This document shows, in pieces, positions 57,416 through 64,000 of a DNA stretch of 64,000 nt; the first letter of the stretch is position 1, and the number at the start of each line of letters is the position of its first letter. The stretch is from positions 28,986,743 through 29,050,742 of the forward strand of contig NC_080043.1 in assembly GCF_012489685.1 (NCBI RefSeq), given 5' to 3'. This DNA comes from Lotus japonicus (taxonomy: Eukaryota; Streptophyta; Magnoliopsida; Fabales; Fabaceae). The notes below the pieces were generated by a model, which made no database searches, was not told the origin of the DNA, and saw only the letters and a program-made list of their open reading frames with translations. The position numbers were made by a program, and so were the translations under genes.

Positions 57416-59090
57416 ATGACTCCAAAGCGTTAGACCAAAAGTTCCAAACGTAATGTCGTCGCTGCCACCCCTCTCCGGTGCGTTCCTCCTGTTCTCCCGC
57501 CCCCTCCCGGAGGCGTTCCTCTTGAAAAAAAAGACGTCATTGCCTTCCGAACAAGGACTTGGAAAACTTTAAGTGCTCCCGCCGCGAGGGCTTTGCCCGC
57601 CGGGACAATGCCTAACCAACGGTCAAGCTTGGAAAAAGAATCGTCCATTTGGGAGATTTCCACAGAATCCGACGGATTTTGTCATGAGAAACCTCTTGAC
57701 AAGCTTCTGTATGTCAGTGCCTGCTCACCCCTTGAACGCTCTTGGCTTCGTCCCAAAGACGAATTCGTGGGTGCTCCTCACTTCTTTTACGTGTATGGGT
57801 ATATGTTCACAAATTTGAAGATTAAATTTCCTTTTTCCCCTTTTATCTGCTCCGTTCTTCACAATATCAATGTGGCTTGATGACCCTATTTTAGTAGTGT
57901 TTTTAGGGTCATTTCTTTGAGTGTTTTGAGTCTTTTTGTTGAGTCTCATGTAGTGTTTCATGCATTCTCATGCATTTTTGTCTTTTCTTTAGTCTTTATT
58001 TTTAGGGCAAACTCACCGTGCCGATGAGGAGCTTCTGGCGGCCTTTGAGAAGAAAAATAACGTCTCCTTTCCCCCTCGAATAAATTTGAAAGGCGACAAG
58101 GCGTCTCTATTGAGAATCCGGGTGGGCGGGAAACGACCCCTTGGCGAGGAGGATCCTCGCCCTTCCCCAAAAAGGTTGAACTCCGGCAAGCCTTCAGGGA
58201 CCATTCCAGCCCAACACGGTCTTGTTGACGGCTCACTTTCCCGTCCAACAGTTATCTCGTCGCCGCTTGGTCCAAACCTGACGTCTTCCGCCAACGCCCC
58301 TCCTCCACCTGTTCATACTTCCACCCTCTCCTCAGGGTCTGTGAGTCGGGGATTCCCGTGTTCTCTAACTTTGACATCAGCCCAAATGGCGCGAATTGAT
58401 GAAGTTGTTAAGCAGCGTGGTTTGGATAATGTCTCTGAAGGGGCTGTGGCGGGAGTGCTCCACGCGTTCCACTGCTATAGGCGCTCCGCCCAGGATGCTG
58501 ACGAATTACGATCCGAAGTGGCGCGCCTTCGTGCTCTCAATTCTCAACTTGCTGAGGATCGCAAAGTGCTCGCCGCTCAACTGATGTCCAAGGAAAACTC
58601 CTTTTCCAAAGAACTAGCCGAGCAGTCTGCTCGTGCTGAAGTTAGCTTAGAGTTCCGCGACAGGAGGATTTCTGAATTGGAGAAAACTCTTGCAGAGCTG
58701 CGGCAGGAGGCGCAGCTAGAATCGAGCGCAAAAGAAGACCAAATAGCTTTGACGGAGGCCGACCTTGAAAACCTTCGATCTGACCTGGCGAAGAAAGATG
58801 ATCTTCTATCCTCAGCGAAGACTCAAGCCCTTCTTGATGCGAAGGCCTTAGAAGAAAGATTGAGGTCAGAGGCTGCTGTTGCTGCCGCTTCTGAACGCGG
58901 CCGAGGCTTCTTTCTTGCCAAAGCCCAAGTCGAACATCTACATCCTCTGATTGATCTCAGCCAGATGGGAGCATTTAAGAGGGTTACACCCCCAGGATTG
59001 GTCGGGCCCGACGATCCTCCAGGCTTCGTCGCCGAGCGTTTCCTGACGGAAGAACACGTAGAGCCAACTCAAAATGTTAGGAGTCCTTAG
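57416..59090 (+). CDS. Antisense 'putative gypsy type transposon' protein
   Basis: Two coding blocks, 57416-57880 and about 58007-59090, separated by a T-rich stretch that looks like an intron (acceptor tatttttag before 58007; donor uncertain). Block 1 carries the plant transposon-associated domain usually annotated 'putative gypsy type transposon' (APHFFYVYGYMFTNLKIKFPFSPFICSVL). Block 2 has a proline/serine-rich linker and then a long coiled coil (about 58480-58900, heptad-rich DELRSEVARLRALNSQLAED). Such proteins are encoded antisense in some Tat-type elements; the function is unknown. Codon 6 is TAG, so translation probably starts at a later ATG or the copy is slightly damaged. Otherwise the frame is open for over 500 codons, unlike the sense genes. 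Confidence 0.6.
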
Positions 59091-59412
59091 ATTATCTTTG
59101 TTATCTTTGTACCAAGGGTCTTCCTTTTTTTTCTCTTTTTTTTTTTTTTGAATGAGGACCCTAAGTTACCCCAAGTTTTTACTACTTTTGCTATGAGTCT
59201 TAATTGTACGCCTCCCGTCGGGAGATAAACTATGCGGGACGTTCCTCTTAGGGAATTTCAAACGTCTGCCCAAGTGCTTCTTCCCCACGTTCCAACGGTT
59301 CACCGTTGACCACCGGCCACGAACGCTCAAGCCTTTATTGCAAGTCGCTCCTTTTCTAAGAAAAACTCCTCGAGAAACTGCTCCATCAATAACTTCCAGA
59401 GACTGAACCGGG

Positions 59413-59423
59413 CTTATAAATAA
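59413..59423 (+). promoter_or_regulatory. TATA box of the second antisense gene
   Basis: TTATAAATAAG lies 54-64 bases before the ATG at 59477, followed by an A/C-rich leader (accaaaacgcacaatc), a convincing plant core promoter inside the retrotransposon. Upstream 59200-59400 has aacggtt and accgttgacc motifs. Confidence 0.6.
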
Positions 59424-59476
59424 GAACCAAAACGCACAATCTTCACATCTCATCTGCTTTCTAAAACATCAAGGAA

Positions 59477-59887
59477 ATGGCATCCTACATTGCCTGTTTG
59501 GGAGAGCTCAGGAAGAAAGCTTTTGATGAAGACCTCTTCATCAACGTCAGGCATCCGGAAGATCCCAACGTCTATGACCTGATCAACAAACTGTTGGGAA
59601 TGGATCTGAGTCCTGAGATGGATGTTATCCTCCGATATTTCCTCTGCTTCGTGGAGGAAATACAAGAGCTCTGCCGGCGGGAGCTGGATCTGCTAGAGGA
59701 GAAAGAAACGGTGATAACAGCTCTGGAGACGGTGGGAGAAGGTCCTGAGAAGCAGGAGCTGAGCCGGAAACTTTGCAACTTAGAGTACAGGCAATACCGG
59801 TGGGAGCTTGAGAGGACAGAGCAGCGCAAAGAATGTAGGAAAATGAGGAGAGACCCCCCTTTAAAATGTATTAAGTCAAGTATTTGA
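59477..59887 (+). CDS. Small antisense gene of unknown function (136 aa)
   Basis: An intact 136-codon frame with its own TATA box upstream and an AATAAA signal directly after the stop (59886-59891). The protein is soluble: residues 1-70 are helical and acidic (DLFINVRHPEDPNVYDLINK, then DVILRYFLCFVEEIQEL), and the second half is strongly charged, likely coiled coil, ending in a basic tail (EQRKECRKMRRD). No membrane segment or known domain. It lies between the first antisense gene and the pol stub, on the opposite strand to gag. It may be an element-encoded accessory gene or a captured host gene. Confidence 0.5.
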   Translation: MASYIACLGELRKKAFDEDLFINVRHPEDPNVYDLINKLLGMDLSPEMDVILRYFLCFVEEIQELCRRELDLLEEKETVITALETVGEGPEKQELSRKLCNLEYRQYRWELERTEQRKECRKMRRDPPLKCIKSSI

Positions 59888-59891
59888 ATAA

Positions 59892-60873
59892 AAGTTTTGT
59901 TTCCCGAATTGTTTTGACGTGCACTATTATGAACATACGAGCAAACAAATAATCGAGTTAGTAAATCGCCCCAATATAAACAGATAAATGAAGGAATAAA
60001 TGAATAATTAAATGAGCGAAGGATAGTTAAGCGGGCGAGGCGGGCAGCCCGCTACTTATCTTCGCCTTTTGTTCATCGCCGTTTAGCACGTGTTTTCAGT
60101 GCTAGCCTCCCAGTTTTGCGTGAGTAATTTTTCGAGAGTGTGCTACATGTAACTAGGACTTTCGCTCGGTATTTTACCGAGGCTTTTGTTCGCACCAATA
60201 TTTCCCGTAAGAGCAGGTGAGGCCTCTCCAGCCTTATTAGGTGGGGACTTACAGTTGCTCGGGGCCCAATGGCCATATGAGTTTACCCGAGACTTTTGGC
60301 CTAGTTAAAAATGCTTCCCGCGTTTTGGGAAGACTCGACTCGCCCATATTTCAGGGAGGTTCTTTGGATAAAGAGCTTATTCGCGCACACCGCCAACGGG
60401 TGGCGGCGGGAAGCTCATCCGCACACGTCGCCTGCAGGGGCTACGGTCAGCGCCAGACTTTCCGGAGTGATCCCCAAACATCAAGGTCGTGTTGGGATCG
60501 CCACCTTCAGGGAATTTTTCCCACCAGGCTGCCGTCTCAGTTCGATAGTTAGGAGTATTGCTAAGAATATCCTTTTGTATTTGATTTGTTTAAATTTTAC
60601 ATCAAGGGATGCCTCGTTAAAAAAGTCCCGTGTCGGAGAAAAAGAGTGCATCTTTATTTTGGTCCTTGCTTTTTGGGTCTCCTTCTTAATCAAAGTATAA
60701 CTCCCAGCGTCCTGTCTTCCTCGCCCTCTTTGCCTTTCCCGCTGTGGCGAGGGATCTGTCCCCGTTCTTCTTCGCGATTGGAGGGTCGAGTTGACTTCGT
60801 TGGTCTTCCGCCCACATCCCTTAGTCGCTCGGCTTCCCTCTTGTTACCCCTTCCTTGTGCTCTTTTCTTTCCT
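59892..60873. other. Gypsy interior, non-coding remnant
   Basis: No reverse transcriptase, RNase H or integrase motif in any frame. Around 60600 'ggatgcctcgttaaaaaagt' and 'gaaaaagagtgcatc' resemble the conserved non-coding segment seen between pol and the 3' LTR of many plant gypsy elements, which implies that the pol deletion joins the pol stub to this region near 60900. Confidence 0.5.
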
Positions 60874-61356
60874 TTATTCCTGGTCTGGCGATGAGTTTCT
60901 CCCTTTCCTGTCTTCCGAGGGGGCCAAGCAAATGCAGGCGGCTCCCCACAAACAGTTCCTATTTTCCCCCGAATTGAAGAGGTCAACGTTATCTTCTACG
61001 AGTTCACTCAAGCGTTGTTCTTGGTCCTTGGTGAGTCTGGGCTCGATTGCCAGTATTCCTCTACTGGTAGCATTCATGTCCCAGTCCTCGTCATACCACT
61101 CATTATCTTTTTGAGCGTAGAGCTTGCCTTCTCTTATCCTACGGGATTCTTCGCCCTGATTCCTCCCCTTCCTTTCGTCGCCGTCACTCTGGCTCTGTGC
61201 TCCCAAACGCTCTTGTTCGCCTTCACCGCCTTCAGACGCCCTAATCTCGTTGCACCTGTGCCCGTCGCCAACTCCTTTTCTGCCATACAGGTTGAGGCAA
61301 TGGCTATGGCACTTCCTCGCCCCCTTTTGGTCTACTGCCAGTTTCCCTATCCTCCC
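60874..61356 (-). pseudogene. Pol linker stub
   Basis: In the same frame as gag and protease. It includes EPRLTKDQEQRLSELVEDNVDLF, the linker that precedes reverse transcriptase in plant gypsy polyproteins. The similarity ends abruptly at about 60980 and the frame runs into unrelated sequence, marking the left edge of the pol deletion. An in-frame TGA at 61357-61359 separates it from the upstream part. Confidence 0.65.
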
Positions 61357-61425
61357 TCAAAGTAGGGGATATTTTACCGCAAGGTGGGCCGTAGATATCA
61401 CTGCATGGAGGCCATTTAAGGTACC

Positions 61426-61764
61426 TCACCCTATGATGACGTTATAAGCTGCCGCGACTTGTAGGACCAGATATTTTATCCACAAGAGCTCGGCGTCCTC
61501 GCCCACTCTGAAAACTGTATCCAACTCTACGTAGCCACGTACCTGAACTTGTTTCCCGGAGAAACCTACCAAACTTCCCGCGTATGGCTTTAAATCCTTG
61601 TCCGTCAGCCCCACCTGTCTGAATGCGTCCTCATAGATTATATCCGCCGAGCTGCCCTGGTCTAAAAGCACCATCTGTACATTGAAACCTTTTATTCTTA
61701 CCATTACCACTACCGGATCGTCCGTATGGGCCTTGATTCCCTCGAAATCCGCGGTCGATATCAC
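61426..61764 (-). pseudogene. Gypsy retropepsin-like protease
   Basis: About 110 codons with the retropepsin core: MVLLDQGSSADIIYEDAF, where the usual D-S/T-G active site reads D-Q-G as in related plant elements, and the flap-following GFSGKQVQVRGYVELDTVF. The domain is cut by an in-frame TGA at 61426-61428, after which the same frame continues with the family's next conserved block. It is preceded in frame by gag with a TAA at 61792-61794 between them. Confidence 0.75.
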
Positions 61765-61791
61765 TATGTTTGGATGTGGGCACCCAAATGG

Positions 61792-63168
61792 TTATGGATA
61801 CACCTGTACTGATGTTGTCGCCCCCACTTTCTCCTGGCCCGCCGCCGATACGTCGTTGCAAACTTCGAAACCTCCAGCGATTGTGTTCGTTGCTTCAACC
61901 GTTCCTCCGCCCTCGCCGCCATCAGCTTCTTCAAATTCCCTCCCCTTCGCCTCTTGCGGCCGTTTCGCCCTGATCAGCTGCCTGATTCGACCCTTCAGTA
62001 TGAAACAGTCGATGGTGTTATGGCCCTCTAGGTTGTGGTACTCACACCACCTCGGCGGATTCCTCGCCTCGCTTTCGGGGTCCTTTCTGCGCTCGTCGAC
62101 TTTGTTCATGTTCTCAATTTCCGCCTCGAGAAGTACCTTTGCTAACTCCTTGTTTGAGAATCCCTGCGACCTCATTCGCTGGCTTACTTTCGCTTCTCGG
62201 CGAGGGCACCAGTGCTTTCTATCCCTCGTTTTCGGGCGGAGTAGCTGTCCTTTATTCTTTTTTATGAACCGGCCAGCTTCCCCAAACCTCTGCTCGCGAC
62301 TTGCTTCCTTGTCTTGTATCCTCTTCCTTGTCAGCGACACTTTTGCCGCTCGCTCGCCCTTCCTCTCGTGCACTTCAATTTCTTCTTTTAAGATGTAGTC
62401 CCGCGCTCGGGCGCAGACTTCCACCATTGAGCATGCCAGCTCCCTACTCAGCTCGCAATAAAATTCTCCCCGGGCCAAACCGCCTTTGAAAGCGCACACG
62501 CACACGCGTGGTTGCAATTCCTCGAACCTCGCGGATATGGCACTGTATCGTTTCACATATTGTTTCAAGGTTTCACGTTCCTCGTGCCGAATATCAAACA
62601 GATCCTCGACCGTCCTTGCAGAGAAATGGTCAAGGAATTTTGATGAGAAATCACGAAACTTAGCTATGGATCCTGGAGGCAGATTTGTGAACCATTCCTT
62701 TGCCGCGCCTCGAAACGTTGATGGAAGCATCATGCATTTCACAGCGTCGGAAACCGCGTACTTCGCCATCTTCGCATCAAAACGAGACAGATGATCCTTT
62801 GGACTGACTTGTCCGTCGTATGCCTCCAACACGAGGTTCGTCATGCCGTCCGGTACAATCACCTCTCGTACTTCCGCCGAGAAAGGCTTGGTTCCGGTCG
62901 TAGCCGCAGCCTTCTCCTCCTCTTGATTCCACTGCCGGAGGTGATAGTACCTCAACTGCTCTTGTAAACACTCATTTTGCATCTTCAAGTCGCCACTTAA
63001 CGCTCGACGTGCTTCTGCACGGCGATGTCTATCCAACCTCGCGGTGCGGGGGGAAGAAATGTAACTTCGCTCTGGTTCCTTGCCACGTCGTCGGCGAGAT
63101 GGGTCCATCAGGTTCTGTTGACGAACCGAGAATTCAACCACAAGCCTCTGAATCGCACCAATTTTCAC
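61792..63168 (-). CDS. Gypsy Gag protein
   Basis: 458 codons, or about 438 from the internal ATG that opens MDPSRRRRGK. The retrotransposon gag domain is clear (FRGAAKEWFTNLPPGSIAKFRDFSSKFLDHF; ERETLKQYVKRYSAI). Near the C-terminal end is a variant zinc knuckle, C-x2-H-x4-H-x4-C (WCEYHNLEGHNTIDC). The N-terminus has a basic Arg-rich segment. Gag would form the particle and package RNA. The frame is uninterrupted to a TAA, beyond which the same frame runs into protease, so either readthrough is used or the stop is a mutation. Confidence 0.85.
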   Translation of the reverse strand: MKIGAIQRLVVEFSVRQQNLMDPSRRRRGKEPERSYISSPRTARLDRHRRAEARRALSGDLKMQNECLQEQLRYYHLRQWNQEEEKAAATTGTKPFSAEVREVIVPDGMTNLVLEAYDGQVSPKDHLSRFDAKMAKYAVSDAVKCMMLPSTFRGAAKEWFTNLPPGSIAKFRDFSSKFLDHFSARTVEDLFDIRHEERETLKQYVKRYSAISARFEELQPRVCVCAFKGGLARGEFYCELSRELACSMVEVCARARDYILKEEIEVHERKGERAAKVSLTRKRIQDKEASREQRFGEAGRFIKKNKGQLLRPKTRDRKHWCPRREAKVSQRMRSQGFSNKELAKVLLEAEIENMNKVDERRKDPESEARNPPRWCEYHNLEGHNTIDCFILKGRIRQLIRAKRPQEAKGREFEEADGGEGGGTVEATNTIAGGFEVCNDVSAAGQEKVGATTSVQVYP

Positions 63169-63318
63169 AGAAACTTGAACTTCTCGAAATCAAATTGCGA
63201 ATCGCGCGGGAACCAAATCACGATCCATCAAGAAAAACTGGAGAGAAATTGCAGAGAGAAACGAGCTTCACTCAACCGAATCACGATCCACGTAGTCCGG
63301 GAATCGAAATCTACCGTT

Positions 63319-63335
63319 CCCCACAGACGGCGCCA
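63319..63335 (-). other. Primer-binding site
   Basis: TGGCGCCGTCTGTGGGG on the minus strand, two bases inside the 5' LTR. The CCA-complement TGG start is intact. The primer tRNA was not identified. Confidence 0.8.
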
Positions 63336-63337
63336 AA

Positions 63338-63657
63338 TGTTCTGTGTTAGAACATAGAGAGGGAAGGTAGTACCCAAAGTATGAGGAAGGTGATGAGAAT
63401 GCTTGGAGAGAGAAACTCTAGCCGCTTAGAGAGAGAAAGTATAACTAAATTTCAATGCTATTATTATTCAAATGAGCTAAGAGTCCTTTACAATTGGTAT
63501 TCCCTTCCTATTTATAGAGGTGGAGTTGGGCTTCGGCGCCCTTAGTCTGTCCGAATGGGTCAGTTGGGCCTCGGGAAGGGAGGCCCAAGGTCATGGCGCG
63601 TCCCACGCCCAAGGTCGGGTCTCCTGGGCGAAGGACCCTTTGGTCTCGCCCAGTCCA
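63338..63657 (-). repeat. 5' LTR of the gypsy element
   Basis: Partner of 56370-56689, followed on the minus strand by the primer-binding site. The close match between the two LTRs indicates a fairly recent insertion. Confidence 0.9.
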
Positions 63658-63928
63658 TTTCTTTGAAGATGGTTTTAGATTGATGATTTTGCTCTTGAAC
63701 CCATCAATTAGAGAGTTTTCTTTCCGTTGGTTCTGGGTAGTCATGAAAAGATGACGAAGAATATTAGAGAAAAAGATGAAGATGATGAAGTTTCTACTAT
63801 TTTTAAAGTATAAGGACTTCGTTTGCACAATAGGAATTCGTGGGGGACTAAAAGTGCTTTTAAGCCGGCTTCGTCTCTCTCCTAATAAACATCCACCTCA
63901 TTTAAAATGTGTCACATCAGATAAAAAC

Positions 63929-64000
63929 GTTAGAAATTGATGGAAGGACCAAGAATGTTAACAGAGGTAACGTCAGGGTCAATAGTGCTATTTTCAAATT
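63929..64000. mobile_element. Arm of a further Mutator-like element, cut by window end
   Basis: 'aaggaccaagaatgttaaca', 'gaggtaacgtcagggtcaat' and 'agtgctattttcaaa' match the right arm of the element at 39777-41007 ('gagggaccaaaactattgac', 'ggtaacgtt', 'atgctatttttaaag'). Its terminus and flanking duplication lie beyond the window. Confidence 0.5.

Larger units (their letters stand above)
56370..63657 (-). mobile_element. Ty3/gypsy element with antisense genes, pol deleted
   Basis: Two 320-bp direct LTRs (56370-56689 and 63338-63657) with TG..CA ends, and the 5-bp duplication tttct outside both (56365-56369, 63658-63662). The primer-binding site TGGCGCCGTCTGTGGGG lies two bases inside the 5' LTR (minus strand, 63319-63335). 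Gag, protease and a pol stub follow on the minus strand; reverse transcriptase, RNase H and integrase are absent. Two open genes lie on the plus strand near the 3' LTR, as in Tat-lineage elements such as Grande. No good polypurine tract precedes the 3' LTR, so that end is rearranged. Confidence 0.92.
55875..63866. mobile_element. Mutator-like shell around the gypsy element
   Basis: The right end ttttaagcc at 63866 matches the GGCTTAA-type ends of the elements at 39777 and 48322. A specific match, cccacgaattcctattgtgc on the left (near 55891) and its inverse on the right (near 63835), shows both arms belong to one element. The left terminal ~18 bases are degraded, and no target duplication is evident. 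Without the gypsy insertion it would be about 0.7 kb. Confidence 0.6.

Noticed and set aside
61682..62398. 238-codon plus-strand frame opposite gag
   Set aside because: Exact shadow of the gag coding region; Ser/Phe-rich, no domain, no promoter-like sequence.

Overview
This is nuclear DNA from a dicot plant. It is AT-rich and gene-poor, with spliced genes, a plant-type microRNA precursor and dense nested transposons. The repertoire (dirigent protein, MIR390, Mutator-like families whose ends begin GGCTTAAT) suggests a legume, but that is an inference. Only five host loci can be defended: a dirigent protein gene (9129-9719, minus); two trichome-birefringence-like (TBL) polysaccharide O-acetyltransferase paralogues on the plus strand (11698-14184, five exons, 406 aa; 29381-36005, six exons, 444 aa); a 20S proteasome alpha-4 (PAC1-type) gene on the minus strand (14756-15508, with a leader exon near 18 kb); and a MIR390 hairpin (45092-45203). 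The two TBL genes share four intron positions and phases and are a local duplication now separated by the proteasome gene and transposons. The first ~350 bases repeat the upstream region of the dirigent gene, so a second dirigent copy should lie just beyond the left edge.

Most of the rest is mobile DNA, and many elements can be bounded to the base by target-site duplications (TSDs). From left to right they are: a solo LTR (612-1669, TSD cttat) inside a MITE; a 3.9 kb near-palindrome with LTR-type TG/CA ends (3928-7813, flanked by ctctg); a CACTA-like remnant just upstream of the first TBL gene; a copia LTR and gag remnant inside the proteasome leader intron and a truncated LINE upstream of it; a 1.2 kb direct duplication carrying a LINE RNase H domain; a long-TIR Mutator-like element (25714-28328, 9-bp TSD) with a Helitron in one arm; a reversed copia remnant in the last intron of the second TBL gene; a second Mutator-like element (39777-41007, 9-bp TSD); and nested Stowaway-like MITEs near 42 kb.

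The 47-53.2 kb block is nested four deep. A 186-bp MITE is split by a 6.0 kb Helitron, which contains a 1.6 kb Mutator-like element, which contains a 242-bp MITE. A close relative of the outer MITE, uninterrupted, lies 420 bp downstream at 53624-53808 and shows the original insertion point.

The right end (about 55.9-63.9 kb) is a Mutator-like shell holding a complete-ended Ty3/gypsy element (56370-63657, TSD tttct) on the minus strand. It keeps gag, protease and a stub of pol, interrupted by three stop codons, and has lost reverse transcriptase, RNase H and integrase. On its opposite strand are two open genes: a long coiled-coil protein of the 'putative gypsy type transposon' kind, and a 136-codon gene with its own TATA box and polyadenylation signal. 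This antisense pair and the palindromic LTR structure are the least ordinary things in the window. No bacterial-type operon, CRISPR array or tRNA gene was seen.
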